A stretch of DNA of 44,731 nucleotides from Xanthobacteraceae bacterium. Its GTDB lineage: Bacteria; Pseudomonadota; Alphaproteobacteria; Rhizobiales; Xanthobacteraceae. The notes under the pieces are model-generated. The model did no database searches. It had not been told where the DNA came from and worked only from the letters and a program-made list of their open reading frames with translations. Where the stretch lies: assembly GCA_019750915.1 (NCBI GenBank), contig JAIENY010000029.1, positions 1 through 44,731 on the forward strand. Direction: 5' to 3'. Positions 26,753 to 36,094 of this stretch are shown in pieces. Position 1 is the stretch's first letter. Every line of letters starts with the position of its first letter. The position numbers and the translations under genes are program-made.

Positions 26753-27643
26753 ATGTCGAACTCAGAGGTATTCCATCGGTATCACGTCGGCGACGTCGAA
26801 GTGACTGTTGTGCGTGATGGCCATCGAACTTTTCCGCTTCCCGATCATTTCGTCGTCAATGCAACGAAGGATGATGTCAACGCCGCACTGGAATCCGCAT
26901 CACTGCTGCGCGACGAAATGACCATTCACTTCAATCCGCTCGCGCTGAAAATCGGCGGCAAAACCGTTGTGGTCGATACCGGCCTTGGCGAGGCCGGCAA
27001 GGCCATGACGAATGGTACGGCCGGGCATTTCACCGACAATCTCAAGGCATCGGGAATCGATCCGAAACAAGTCGATGCCGTGGTGATCTCTCACTTCCAC
27101 TTCGATCACATTGCCGGACTGGCCGACGCGCAAAATCGATCGGTCTTTCCGAATGCGGAGATTTTTGTTCCGGCGACGGAATGGAGTTTCTGGATGGACC
27201 AATCCGAACGCAGCAATGCCCCGGAGGGAAGGCGCGATGCATTCGACGCCGTTTGGCGCATATTTGACGACATGTTAAAACGGAAGGTGACCCAGTATAA
27301 TTGGGGTGACGAAGTTCTGCCCGGTCTGCTTGCGGCTGAAACGGCGGGACACACGCCGGGTCATACCTCGTTCATGCTGACATCCGGCGCAGATCGTCTG
27401 TTCATTCAGTCGGATGTGACAAATCATCCGGCCTTATTCGTCCGCAATCCCACATGGCATGCCGCCTTCGACATGGACGCCGAGCGGGCGGAGCGAACAC
27501 GCCGCCGGGTTTATGACATGCTGGTATCAGAGAAATTGAAGGTGCAGGCGTTCCATTATCCTTTCCCCTCGTCCGGCTATATCGAGAAGGACGGTGACCG
27601 CTACCACGTTCTGCCTGGGCCTGGACTTAAGCCGATTTGGTAG
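26753..27643 (+). CDS. Metallo-beta-lactamase-fold hydrolase (lactonase-like)
   Basis: This 296-residue MBL-fold protein has the di-metal signature HFHFDH (H114, H116, D118, H119), a third-strand GHTPGHT histidine near residue 200, the bridging aspartate in QSDVTNHP and a distal histidine in FHYPFPSSG. All metal ligands are present, so it should be active. The sequence resembles the YtnP/AttM-like branch, which includes N-acyl homoserine lactonases, but other thioester or ester substrates are equally possible. No signal peptide is seen. Confidence 0.87.
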   Translation: MSNSEVFHRYHVGDVEVTVVRDGHRTFPLPDHFVVNATKDDVNAALESASLLRDEMTIHFNPLALKIGGKTVVVDTGLGEAGKAMTNGTAGHFTDNLKASGIDPKQVDAVVISHFHFDHIAGLADAQNRSVFPNAEIFVPATEWSFWMDQSERSNAPEGRRDAFDAVWRIFDDMLKRKVTQYNWGDEVLPGLLAAETAGHTPGHTSFMLTSGADRLFIQSDVTNHPALFVRNPTWHAAFDMDAERAERTRRRVYDMLVSEKLKVQAFHYPFPSSGYIEKDGDRYHVLPGPGLKPIW

Positions 27644-27872
27644 GCCGCGAACCTTGACCGGAATGGCTCGCGGATTTATATCCGCTTCATGATCAAGGGC
27701 ACCACCATCACTCGTCTGTTCCGTCGCGGCGCTCGCGCGGCGTGATGGTCGATTTCGTTTGATCGCCCTTATGCCGCCGGAAATGGTCCGCGGCATCTTG
27801 TCTGCTCCCCCAAACTGCCGCATGACCTTTCCCGCGACGCCTGTTGAGCTCGTTAGGTAAGGACCGTTTGTC

Positions 27873-28931
27873 ATGGCTGAAAAGAAGAAGATCGGCATTC
27901 TCGGCGCTTCCGGCTATACCGGAGCTGAGCTTGTGCGCTTGCTGCTGCGCCATCAGCGGGTTGAGATCGTATTGCTGACGGCGGACCGCCGCGCCGGGCA
28001 GAAGATGGGCGACGTCTTCCCGCAGTTCGCCCCATACGAATTGCCTCAACTTGTCTCCATCGACAGCGTCGAGTGGGCCACGGCCGGACTCGACCTCGTG
28101 TTCTGCGCGCTCCCGCATGCCACCACTCAGACCGTTCTGAAGGACCTGTTGACGAAAGCTCCGGGAACTAGGGTTGTCGATCTTTCGGCGGACTTCCGCT
28201 TGTCGGACCCCGCGGCCTACGCGAAGTGGTACGGCCATGAGCATCACGCGTTGGAACTTCAGAAGGAGGCCGTCTATGGCCTCGTCGAAGTGTACCGGCG
28301 CGATATCAAGAAGGCGCGGCTCGTTGCCAATCCCGGCTGCTACACGACCTGTGCGCAGTTGCCGCTTATCCCTTTGCTGAAGGCAAAGGCGATCGAGTCT
28401 GACGAGATCGTCATCGATGCCAAATCGGGCATGACCGGCGCCGGACGTTCGGCGCGCGAGGAGATGCTGTTCTCGGAAGTTTCGGAGGGCTTCAACGCCT
28501 ATGGCGTCGGCGGCCATCGTCATATGTCTGAGCTCGATCAGGAGTTTTCGAAGGCTGCCGGCAAGGAGGTCGTCGTATCCTTTACTCCGCATCTGGCGCC
28601 GATGAATCGCGGCATCTTTTCGACGATTTATGTGCGCGGACGACGCGGCAAGACGGCGCAGGATCTGCATCAGATTCTGGCGGAGCAATATGCCAAGGAG
28701 CCGTTTGTCTATGTCTTGCCGTTCGGCAAGACCCCGCACTCGCGTCATGTTCGGGGGTCAAACATGACGTTCATCGGCGTTGTGCAGGATCGCATCGAAG
28801 GTCGCGCCATCATTGTCTCGACCCTCGATAATCTGACAAAGGGCGCATCAGGGCAGGCTGTTCAAAACATGAATGCCATGCTTGGCTTTGTGGAAACCCT
28901 CGGTATCGACCAGCCGGCGATGTTCCCATAA
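27873..28931 (+). CDS. argC: N-acetyl-gamma-glutamyl-phosphate reductase
   Basis: ArgC makes N-acetylglutamate semialdehyde from N-acetylglutamyl phosphate with NADPH, the third step of arginine synthesis. The 352-residue product has GASGYTGAELVRLL (residues 10-23) at the NADP site and the catalytic cysteine C156 in NPGCYTT. Length is typical of the type 1 long form. It stands alone, with 229 bases upstream free of a supported gene. That stretch contains a GCGGAT/ATCCGC hairpin (27670-27685) just after the preceding gene. Confidence 0.95.
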   Translation: MAEKKKIGILGASGYTGAELVRLLLRHQRVEIVLLTADRRAGQKMGDVFPQFAPYELPQLVSIDSVEWATAGLDLVFCALPHATTQTVLKDLLTKAPGTRVVDLSADFRLSDPAAYAKWYGHEHHALELQKEAVYGLVEVYRRDIKKARLVANPGCYTTCAQLPLIPLLKAKAIESDEIVIDAKSGMTGAGRSAREEMLFSEVSEGFNAYGVGGHRHMSELDQEFSKAAGKEVVVSFTPHLAPMNRGIFSTIYVRGRRGKTAQDLHQILAEQYAKEPFVYVLPFGKTPHSRHVRGSNMTFIGVVQDRIEGRAIIVSTLDNLTKGASGQAVQNMNAMLGFVETLGIDQPAMFP

Positions 28932-28941
28932 ATCTTGAGCG

Positions 28942-28964
28942 AAGGGCGGCTGCGGCCGTCCTTT
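28942..28964. terminator. Possible bidirectional terminator argC / MAPEG gene
   Basis: AAGGGCGG pairs with CCGTCCTT (8 bp, one G-T) around a 6-base loop in the 38-base gap between two convergent genes. Only three T follow on +. Position supports a terminator role; the T-tract is weak. Confidence 0.4.
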
Positions 28965-28969
28965 GCCGG

Positions 28970-29368
28970 TCAAACGGCGCGGAAGATTGCGATCGCGAGT
29001 ACGGCCTGCGCGAAGAAGCCGATTACGAACGCCAACGTCCGCAAAACCGGAATGCCCATCACATAAACCACCAGATGAGCGAGGCGGGACCAGAAATAGA
29101 CCGCGCACGCAAGAACCGTCCATTTGCTCGAATAGTCGATCGCGTTCAGGATCAGCACCAGCGGCGCGAAGACGATAAGATTTTCGACCGCGTTATCGTG
29201 CGCGAACATCAACCGGTTTGCCCATTCGGCCTGTGGCTTGGCGTTGCGCGAGGGATTGGCCATGGCGCCGGTCACGCCGCGCACCTGACACCGGTTGACG
29301 GTGTAGGGGATCCATAAAAGGCCGGTCATGATGACAGTCAGGGTCAGCCAGAACAGTTCTCGCGTCAT
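28970..29368 (-). CDS. MAPEG-family membrane protein
   Basis: This 132-residue protein has four membrane segments and the MAPEG (eicosanoid and glutathione metabolism) core, with AHDNAVENLIVFAPLVL at about 56-72 holding the conserved N/E residues. Bacterial members are mostly uncharacterised; glutathione transferase or peroxidase activity is only a family possibility. AGAGGA lies before the ATG. It sits downstream of phaC on the same strand, with a 129-base gap. Confidence 0.88.
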   Translation of the reverse strand: MTRELFWLTLTVIMTGLLWIPYTVNRCQVRGVTGAMANPSRNAKPQAEWANRLMFAHDNAVENLIVFAPLVLILNAIDYSSKWTVLACAVYFWSRLAHLVVYVMGIPVLRTLAFVIGFFAQAVLAIAIFRAV

Positions 29369-29497
29369 CGCATTTTTCCTCTGGGGTCAAAGCAGTGTGG
29401 AGATTCGTCGGAACGCCCGACCGGTTCTAGCCGAAACGGCAGAATAGACCAATTCACGCAAGAATGATGCGACGGTCTGGTGCAGAAGGATCGGTGC

Positions 29498-31300
29498 TCA
29501 GGCGCGAACACGGACGTAGCTTCCCGGCGCGTCCTCGATCGCTTCCACGGCACCGTGACCGGCTGGCCTCGCCGCCGTCGATTCCGGATCGATCGTTTCG
29601 AGCCATGACCTCCAGTCGGGCCACCACGATCCTTTGAACTCGTGCGCGGCCTTCAACCATTCATCGACCGTCGGATAATTGAGGTGATCATTGACCCAGT
29701 ACTGGTATTTGCCGCTTGCGGGCGGGTTGACGACGCCTGCGATATGCCCCGATGCGCTCAGCACAAAACGTACCGGGCCACCGAAGAACTGCGATCCGTA
29801 GAGCACAGACTGGGCAGGCGCGATGTGATCGTCGCGCGTGGCGAGATTGTAGACGGGGACCTTCACCTTCGACAGATCGAGCCGCGCATTGTCCAGGACC
29901 ATTGTCCCGGAAGCCAGCCGGTTCTCGAGATAGCAGTTGCGGAGATAGAAGGAATGATTGGCCGCCGGCATGCGCGTAGCATCTGAATTCCAATGCAGCA
30001 GGTCGAAGGTCGAGGGTTCCTTGCCTTTCAGATAATTGCTGATGACATAGGGCCAGACCAAGTCGTTCGGCCTTAGCATGTTAAAGGCCATCGCCATGCG
30101 CGAGCCTTCCATGACGCCTGCCTGCTGCATGTCATATTCAAGAGAGGAAATCTGGCTTTCGTCGATGTAAACAAGCAGGTCGCCGGCATTCGTGAAGTCT
30201 ACCTGCGCTGCAAGAAATGTCGCCGACGACACGCGTACCTGACGCCGTTCCGCGAGCCACGCCAACGCCGTGGCGAGCAGGGTGCCGCCAACGCAATATC
30301 CCATGGTATGGACTTTCATCTCGCCCGTGGCCCGTTCGATGACGTCCATCGCGGCGAGGGGACCAAGCCGCATGTAGTCTTCAAACGTTTTGTTGCCGAG
30401 ACTCCTGTCCGGGTTGACCCATGAGATCACGAAGACGGTGATGCCCTGGTCAACCATCCATTTGATGAAAGATTTCTCCGGCTTGAGGTCGAGGATGTAA
30501 TACTTGTTGATCCAGGGCGGCACGACGAGCAGTGGTGCGCGCAACACTGATTCCGTGGTCGGCTCATATTGGATGAGCTGCATGATCTCGTTCTGATAGA
30601 TCACCTTGCCGGGCGTCAGGGCGAGGTCGACACCCACCTTCAGCGAGTTGCCCGACTGCCTGATCTTCAACGTACCGCCGCCGGCCTCAATATCCTCGGC
30701 CAGCATTTTCATGCCGCGAACCAGATTATCTCCGCTGCTTTCCAGCGTCTGGCGCAGCACTTCCGGATTTGTCAGGACGAAGTTCGATGGAGCGAGAGCG
30801 TCGACGATTTGCTTGACGTAAAACTCCGCCTTCATCTTTACGTGGGGATCGAGACCTTCGGCGTCGCGGACCAGATCGAAAGCCCAGTTCGTCGTTAGCA
30901 GGTAGAACTGTTTGATGAAGTCGAAGAACTGGTTCGCCTTCCATTCGGGATCCTGAAAGCGTTTATCGCGCGGGTCCGGCTCGATCGCCGGATCGGATTC
31001 CTCGCCGTTGAGCCTGCGAACGGAGCGGCCCCAAAGGTCGAGGTACGAGGCGCCGAGCTTCATCTGAAGCTCGCTGGCGCGGGCCTGGTCCGACATCCAG
31101 TATTCGATGACCTGCGTCAGCGTCGTGATGATTTCGCCCATTTCGCCGGGCCCGGTACTGCTGATTCCGCCGTTTTCGCGTGGCTGTAAAAAAGCGGCCA
31201 GGGCCTTACCGCCATTTTCCATGGCACGGGCAAGATTGAGCGCGAACGCATCGGCATCGAAGCTTTTGGGGACAGGTGTTTCAGTAGGTACGTCGCTCAT
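29498..31300 (-). CDS. phaC: Class I poly(3-hydroxyalkanoate) synthase
   Basis: PhaC polymerises (R)-3-hydroxyacyl-CoA into storage polyester granules. The 600-residue length fits class I enzymes. The lipase-box-like GYCVGG gives the catalytic cysteine C336; D491 (RDDHIAP) and H519 (SGHIAG) complete the triad, matching C319/D480/H508 of the Cupriavidus enzyme by motif. No phaA, phaB, phaR or phasin gene is adjacent. The upstream stretch (31301-31522) is shared with the divergent lipoprotein gene and must carry its promoter. Confidence 0.96.
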   Translation of the reverse strand: MSDVPTETPVPKSFDADAFALNLARAMENGGKALAAFLQPRENGGISSTGPGEMGEIITTLTQVIEYWMSDQARASELQMKLGASYLDLWGRSVRRLNGEESDPAIEPDPRDKRFQDPEWKANQFFDFIKQFYLLTTNWAFDLVRDAEGLDPHVKMKAEFYVKQIVDALAPSNFVLTNPEVLRQTLESSGDNLVRGMKMLAEDIEAGGGTLKIRQSGNSLKVGVDLALTPGKVIYQNEIMQLIQYEPTTESVLRAPLLVVPPWINKYYILDLKPEKSFIKWMVDQGITVFVISWVNPDRSLGNKTFEDYMRLGPLAAMDVIERATGEMKVHTMGYCVGGTLLATALAWLAERRQVRVSSATFLAAQVDFTNAGDLLVYIDESQISSLEYDMQQAGVMEGSRMAMAFNMLRPNDLVWPYVISNYLKGKEPSTFDLLHWNSDATRMPAANHSFYLRNCYLENRLASGTMVLDNARLDLSKVKVPVYNLATRDDHIAPAQSVLYGSQFFGGPVRFVLSASGHIAGVVNPPASGKYQYWVNDHLNYPTVDEWLKAAHEFKGSWWPDWRSWLETIDPESTAARPAGHGAVEAIEDAPGSYVRVRA

Positions 31301-31522
31301 GTGAACGATAGGTCCGGCTGGTCAAAGTTCATGTTGCCATAGCTTTGTTAACCGACCTTGCTCCTGAATAGCTATACGCGTTGCAACAGGCTGTCTTGGT
31401 TCGGACATATTCGGCCCGCAAGCCCGTGAAATGTGCATTTTGCGCTCTGGAATTTAACACTTTTCCGCAATATGAGGTCCGACCCGGACCCGGTGCAGAC
31501 AGCCCGCACAAAGGTGAGTTTA

Positions 31523-31846
31523 TTGACGTTGAGAGCGAGTCGATTGCCGCCGTGTCTGCGGCTACGGTTGGTGACGGGCGCGGCGATGGCGGTATTGGGC
31601 CTTGCGTTGGCTGGGTGCGCGTCATCGCATTTTGGCGACCTTCCGGTCGTCGGCCTGCCTGCAAGCACACCGGCCCGGCCCGAGGTCCAGCCTGCCTATC
31701 TTCCCGTCGACGACACGCCGGCGTCTCGATCCCAATCGGTTCTGACCCCCGAGGAACAGGACAAGGTGGCGAGGGACCTCACCGCGGCAAGGGACCGGCA
31801 GTCCAAGATCACCGGGAAATCACCCAGCCAGTCCCCCCAGCAGTAA
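31523..31846 (+). CDS. Small lipoprotein of unknown function
   Basis: The product has a basic N-terminus, a hydrophobic stretch and the lipobox LAGC, so it should be lipidated on the cysteine and exported. The mature part is only about 75 residues, Pro/Ser/Gln-rich, with a short helical DKVARDLTAARDRQ segment, and has no recognised domain. I choose the TTG at 31523 because AAGGTGAG lies 4 bases before it and it gives a 31-residue signal peptide (107 residues in total). ATGs at 31433 and 31472 are in frame but lack a ribosome binding site and would give an overlong signal. It is divergent from phaC. Confidence 0.65.
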   Translation: MTLRASRLPPCLRLRLVTGAAMAVLGLALAGCASSHFGDLPVVGLPASTPARPEVQPAYLPVDDTPASRSQSVLTPEEQDKVARDLTAARDRQSKITGKSPSQSPQQ

Positions 31847-31975
31847 CCAGCCTCACCCGATCAAATCGTGGCGCAACGGCAGTGGCGCTGGGATTGGTTC
31901 GTGTTAGAAAGAGCCCACCACGCAATCAGTGATTTGTCGTTTAGGGGCCTCAACCGGGCTCGGAGCCTTGAATCC

Positions 31976-33193
31976 ATGGAAGAATTTTACCGCATTCGCC
32001 GTCTGCCGCCTTATGTGTTCGAACAAGTGAATCGGGCCAAGGCGGCCGCGCGCAATGCGGGGGCCGATATCATCGACATGGGCATGGGGAACCCGGACCT
32101 GCCGACGCCGCCCCATGTGTTGGAAAAGCTCAAGGAGACCCTCGGCAAGCCGCGCACGGATCGCTACTCGGCCTCCAAGGGAATTCCGGGGCTACGCCGC
32201 GCCCAGGCGGCATATTACGAGCGTCGCTTTGGCGTCCGCCTCAATCCGGAGACACAGATCGTCGCGACCCTCGGATCGAAAGAGGGCTTTGCGAACGTGG
32301 CGCAGGCTATTACCGCGCCCGGCGACGTCGTGCTGGTGCCCAATCCGAGCTATCCGATTCACGCGTTCGGCTTCCTGATGGCGGGCGGGGTGATCCGCTC
32401 GGTGCCAGCTGAACCGACTCCCGACCTGTTCGGTCATCTTGAACGCGCGATCAAACACTCGATCCCGAAGCCGATCGCGATGATCGCATGTTATCCGTCG
32501 AATCCGACGGCCTATGTCGCTTCGCTCGATTTCTACAAGGACCTCGTGGCGTTCGCGAAGAAGCATGAGATTTTCATTCTTTCCGACCTCGCTTATGCCG
32601 AACTGTATTATGAAGGCGTGCCGCCTCCGTCCGTTCTTCAGGTGCCGGGTGCGATCGATGTCACCGTTGAATTCACTTCGATGTCGAAGACGTTTTCCAT
32701 GGCCGGCTGGCGCATGGGGTTTGCCGTCGGCAACGAGCGGATCATCGCAGCGCTGACGCGCGTGAAGTCATATCTGGATTATGGTGCGTTCACGCCGATC
32801 CAGGTCGCGGCCGTGGCAGCCCTTAACGGCCCGCAGGACTGCATCAAGGAAATGCGCGACACTTATTCCAAACGCCGCGACGCGCTGGTCGAATCGTTTG
32901 GCCGCGCTGGCTGGGATATCCCGCCGCCCGCCGCCTCAATGTTCGCCTGGGCGCCGTTGCCGGAGAAATTCCGTCACGTGGGCAGCATGGAATTCGCCAC
33001 CCTGATGGTTGAGAAGTCCGGAGTCGTGGTTTCGCCCGGCGTGGCCTTCGGCGAACATGGCGAAGGTTATGTCCGTATCGCAATGGTGGAAAACGAGCAG
33101 CGCATCCGGCAGGCGGCCCGCAATATCCGGCGTTTCCTTGATACCGGGCTCGAAACATTGCACAACGTGGTTCCTCTCGCCAACCGGCGTTAA
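31976..33193 (+). CDS. alaC: Alanine/glutamate-pyruvate aminotransferase AlaC type
   Basis: This 405-residue class I/II PLP aminotransferase has N-terminal IRRLPPYVF and MGMGNPD, YSASKGIPGLRR, DLAYAELYY (D204, Y207) and SMSKTFSMAGWRMGF with PLP lysine K238. The pattern matches E. coli AlaC (YfdZ) closely, so alanine synthesis from pyruvate and glutamate is likely; the same family is often labelled LL-diaminopimelate aminotransferase. The ATG at 31976 is chosen because family similarity begins there; the frame extends to 31868. It is the first gene of a same-strand run with hom 21 bases downstream. Confidence 0.9.
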   Translation: MEEFYRIRRLPPYVFEQVNRAKAAARNAGADIIDMGMGNPDLPTPPHVLEKLKETLGKPRTDRYSASKGIPGLRRAQAAYYERRFGVRLNPETQIVATLGSKEGFANVAQAITAPGDVVLVPNPSYPIHAFGFLMAGGVIRSVPAEPTPDLFGHLERAIKHSIPKPIAMIACYPSNPTAYVASLDFYKDLVAFAKKHEIFILSDLAYAELYYEGVPPPSVLQVPGAIDVTVEFTSMSKTFSMAGWRMGFAVGNERIIAALTRVKSYLDYGAFTPIQVAAVAALNGPQDCIKEMRDTYSKRRDALVESFGRAGWDIPPPAASMFAWAPLPEKFRHVGSMEFATLMVEKSGVVVSPGVAFGEHGEGYVRIAMVENEQRIRQAARNIRRFLDTGLETLHNVVPLANRR

Positions 33194-33214
33194 ATCCAGC
33201 AGGTTCAAGTCAAT

Positions 33215-34537
33215 ATGGTGGCTCCGCTCAGAGTGGGGATTGCGGGACTCGGCACCGTGGGTGCAGAGGTGGTGCGTCTTCTCGACCAGCAAAAACGCGC
33301 GTTGTCTGTCCGATCCGGGCGCGGCATTCGCGTGGTCGCAGTTTCAGCCCGCTCGAAAGCCAAGAAGCGGGGTGTCGATCTTTCCGGAATCGAATGGGCG
33401 AAGAACGCTCTTGCGATCGCAAACGATCCGCGTGTCGATGTTCTCGTGGAGTTGATGGGGGGCGCGGGCGATCCGGCACTCTCTGCAATCGAAGCCGCGC
33501 TTAAGAACGGCAAGTCCGTCGTCACCGCCAACAAGGCGCTGATTGCCAAATACGGCTCGCGTCTTGCGGCGTTGGCCGAGAAGCACGGCGGCGCCTTGAA
33601 TTACGAGGCTGCCGTGGGCGCCGCGATCCCGGTCATCAAAACCTTGCGCGAAGGTCTTGCCGGCACCGACATTCACCGCGTCTACGGAATTCTCAACGGC
33701 ACCTGCAACTACATCCTGACACGGATGGAGCGCGAGGGCTTGTCGTTCGCCGAATGCCTGAAGGACGCCCAGCGCCTCGGCTATGCCGAGGCCAATCCGT
33801 CGTTCGACGTCGACGGACACGACACCGCACAGAAACTGGCGATCCTCGCCAGCCTTGCCTTCGGTACCAAGGTCAACCAGAGCGCCGTTTATGTCGAGGG
33901 CATTTCCTCGATCGCGCCGGAAGATCTGCGTGCGGCTGATGAGCTTGGGTATCGCGTCAAGTTGCTTGGCGTGGCGGTGCGGACCGAAACCGGAATTGAG
34001 CAGCGCGTGCATCCGACGATGGTGCCGCGCTCGTCGTCAATTGCGCAGGTCATGGATGTGACCAATGCGGTGACCATCGATGGCGACGGCATTCCGCCGA
34101 TCACCCTTGTTGGACCCGGCGCGGGCGGTGCCGCGACAGCCTCCGCGGTGGTTGCCGACATCGCGGATATTGCACGTAGTGTCCGCGCATTGCCGTTCGG
34201 GCGCCCGGTTGCCAAGTTGAAGCCGACGTCCAAGGCGCCGATGCGACGCCACGAAGGCGGATATTACATCCGCCTGATGGCGCGCGATCTGGCGGGCACA
34301 GCCGCGACCATCGCAACGCGGTTGGCTGAGCAGAAAATCTCGATCGAATCCATCGTGCAACGTCATCCGGACGGCATGATCGAGTCGATCAAGGCCGGAG
34401 GTAAATCGTCACCCGTGCCTGTGATCCTGATTACCTACGCGACGACGGAAGACGCCGTGCGCCGCGCGCTGCAAGCCGTGCAGCAAGACCGGGTCATTAC
34501 CGGTCGGCCACAAGTGATCCGTATCGAAAAGAACTGA
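33215..34537 (+). CDS. hom: Homoserine dehydrogenase
   Basis: It reduces aspartate semialdehyde to homoserine, the branch point to threonine and methionine. The 440-residue product has an N-terminal NAD(P) fold (GLGTVG, residues 11-16), NKALIAKYG around 108-116, the catalytic region YAEANPSFDVDGHDTAQKL, and a C-terminal ACT domain (from about residue 350) that typically senses threonine. It is monofunctional, without a kinase domain. It lies 21 bases after alaC, with a stable hairpin and then glpX downstream. Confidence 0.96.
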   Translation: MVAPLRVGIAGLGTVGAEVVRLLDQQKRALSVRSGRGIRVVAVSARSKAKKRGVDLSGIEWAKNALAIANDPRVDVLVELMGGAGDPALSAIEAALKNGKSVVTANKALIAKYGSRLAALAEKHGGALNYEAAVGAAIPVIKTLREGLAGTDIHRVYGILNGTCNYILTRMEREGLSFAECLKDAQRLGYAEANPSFDVDGHDTAQKLAILASLAFGTKVNQSAVYVEGISSIAPEDLRAADELGYRVKLLGVAVRTETGIEQRVHPTMVPRSSSIAQVMDVTNAVTIDGDGIPPITLVGPGAGGAATASAVVADIADIARSVRALPFGRPVAKLKPTSKAPMRRHEGGYYIRLMARDLAGTAATIATRLAEQKISIESIVQRHPDGMIESIKAGGKSSPVPVILITYATTEDAVRRALQAVQQDRVITGRPQVIRIEKN

Positions 34538-34539
34538 CA

Positions 34540-34559
34540 GCCGCGCTGCAAGGCGCGGC
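34540..34559 (+). other. Hairpin between hom and glpX
   Basis: GCCGCGC (34540-34546) and GCGCGGC (34553-34559) form a perfect 7-bp GC stem around TGCAAG. No T-tract follows, and glpX begins 22 bases later. It is more likely an mRNA-stability or processing element than a terminator. Confidence 0.4.
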
Positions 34560-34581
34560 GCAAGACCAGGGAGTTGATCCG

Positions 34582-35577
34582 ATGTCTACCATTTCCGTTC
34601 CGCCGCAGCTTTTGCTGGAGCGCATCCTCACGCTGGAAATCGTGCGCGTGACGGAGCGGGCGGCAGTGTCGGCGGCCCGTCTTCGCGGTCACGGCAACGA
34701 AAAGGGCGCCGACCAGGCGGCTGTCGATGCGATGCGCCGCGAGTTGAACAAGATTCCGATCAAGGGCACCGTGGTGATTGGCGAGGGCGAGCGCGACGAA
34801 GCGCCGATGCTGTTCATCGGCGAAAAGGTCGGCGCCGAAGGCGGCCCCGAAGTCGACATAGCAGTAGACCCGCTGGAAGGCACCACGTTGTGCGCAAAGA
34901 ATATGCCGGGTTCGATCGCGACCATGGCGATGGCCGAAGGCGGCACACTGTTGAATGCGCCTGACGTCTACATGCAGAAGATTGCGATTGGTCCGGGCTA
35001 TCCGAAAAATACCATCGACATCGATGCTTCGCCTGCGGAGAACATTCGCCGGTTGGCCCGCGCGAAGGATGTCCATCCCTCTGCCATTACCGCGCTGGTG
35101 CTCGACCGTCCGCGTCACGCTGACATCATCAACGCGATCCGCGGCACCGGAGCCGCCGTTCAGTTGATCACGGACGGCGACGTTGCAGGCGTCATCCATA
35201 CCGCTGATCCCGACAACACCGGCGTTGATATTTACATGGGGACGGGCGGCGCGCCGGAAGGCGTGCTGGCGGCTGCGGCGCTTCGATGCATCGGAGGCCA
35301 GATGCAGTGCCGGCTGATCCTCGATACCGACGAGAAGCGGGAACGCGCCGCCAAGATGGGCATCAATGATCCGAACTTTATCTATGGTATCGAAGACATG
35401 GTGAAGGGCGATTGCCTGTTCGCCGCGACCGGTGTGACCGATGGTTCGTTGCTGTCTGGCGTCAAGTTCCGCCGCCACGTCATTGAGACAGAAAGCGTGG
35501 TGATGCGTTCCGTCACCGGCACGGTTCGTTACATCAAGGCCGAGCACCGCCAGCTTGAGAAATTCCATCTCGATTAA
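34582..35577 (+). CDS. glpX: Class II fructose-1,6-bisphosphatase
   Basis: GlpX hydrolyses fructose-1,6-bisphosphate (and often sedoheptulose-1,7-bisphosphate) in gluconeogenesis or the Calvin cycle. The 331-residue product has the metal-binding GEGERDEAPML (about 65-75) and DPLEGTTLC (about 96-104), followed by the typical C-terminal lithium-sensitive phosphatase fold. GGGAG lies about 8 bases before the ATG. A GNAT gene follows after 9 bases, and recJ after that. Confidence 0.95.
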   Translation: MSTISVPPQLLLERILTLEIVRVTERAAVSAARLRGHGNEKGADQAAVDAMRRELNKIPIKGTVVIGEGERDEAPMLFIGEKVGAEGGPEVDIAVDPLEGTTLCAKNMPGSIATMAMAEGGTLLNAPDVYMQKIAIGPGYPKNTIDIDASPAENIRRLARAKDVHPSAITALVLDRPRHADIINAIRGTGAAVQLITDGDVAGVIHTADPDNTGVDIYMGTGGAPEGVLAAAALRCIGGQMQCRLILDTDEKRERAAKMGINDPNFIYGIEDMVKGDCLFAATGVTDGSLLSGVKFRRHVIETESVVMRSVTGTVRYIKAEHRQLEKFHLD

Positions 35578-35586
35578 GAGGCAGCG

Positions 35587-36036
35587 ATGACCGACCAGGT
35601 TCTCATCCGACCGATCGGCGAGGATGAGCGCGTGGCCTGGGAGCCGCTTTGGATCGCCTATCTCGAGTTCTACAAAGCAAAACTGCCGCAGGAGACGCGC
35701 GATGTCACCTGGCGGCGGTTTCACGATCCGTCCGAGCCGATTTTTGCGCTCGGGGCTTACATCAACGGGCGGATGGTTGGCATCGCCCATTACATGTTCC
35801 ATCGCTCCGCGTGGACCCTTGGGGATTACTGCTATCTGCAGGATCTCTATGTGGACGAAACAGTCCGGGGTAGCGGCGCTGGCCGCGCGCTGATCGAGGG
35901 TGTATGCGATCAGGCAAAAGCGTCCGGTGCCAGCCGTGTGCACTGGTTGACCCAACCCGGGAACAGCCCGGCACGAATCCTTTACGACAAGATCGCCGAG
36001 GATTCGGGATTCATGCAGTACCGCGTGATCTTTTGA
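35587..36036 (+). CDS. GNAT-family N-acetyltransferase
   Basis: This 149-residue single-domain GNAT protein has the acetyl-CoA-binding motif A LQDLYVDETVRGSGAGRAL (about 82-100), where the R/G-rich loop binds the pyrophosphate. The acceptor is unknown. It is packed between glpX and recJ (9 and 58 bases), so it is probably co-transcribed. No link to carbon or DNA metabolism can be drawn from the sequence itself. Confidence 0.88.
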   Translation: MTDQVLIRPIGEDERVAWEPLWIAYLEFYKAKLPQETRDVTWRRFHDPSEPIFALGAYINGRMVGIAHYMFHRSAWTLGDYCYLQDLYVDETVRGSGAGRALIEGVCDQAKASGASRVHWLTQPGNSPARILYDKIAEDSGFMQYRVIF

Positions 36037-36059
36037 GCGAGAGTTTGCGAATCATTGAA

Positions 36060-36083
36060 CAGCGCGGATGCGCTGATTATTTT
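36060..36083 (+). terminator. Possible weak terminator or attenuator before recJ
   Basis: CAGCGC/GCGCTG (36060-36065, 36070-36075) is a perfect 6-bp stem with a GGAT loop, followed by ATTATTTT. It sits 11 bases before the recJ start and could reduce read-through from glpX. Confidence 0.35.
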
Positions 36084-36094
36084 CAGTTGTGCTC

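Noticed and set aside
27689..27745. 18-residue open frame (MIKGTTITRLFRR...) before argC, possible leader peptide
   Set aside because: No ribosome binding site, no Arg run expected of an arginine leader, and no attenuator-like hairpin series follows it.
34435..35955. 506-codon antisense frame across hom, glpX and the GNAT gene
   Set aside because: It crosses three well-supported genes on the other strand and has no recognisable motif.
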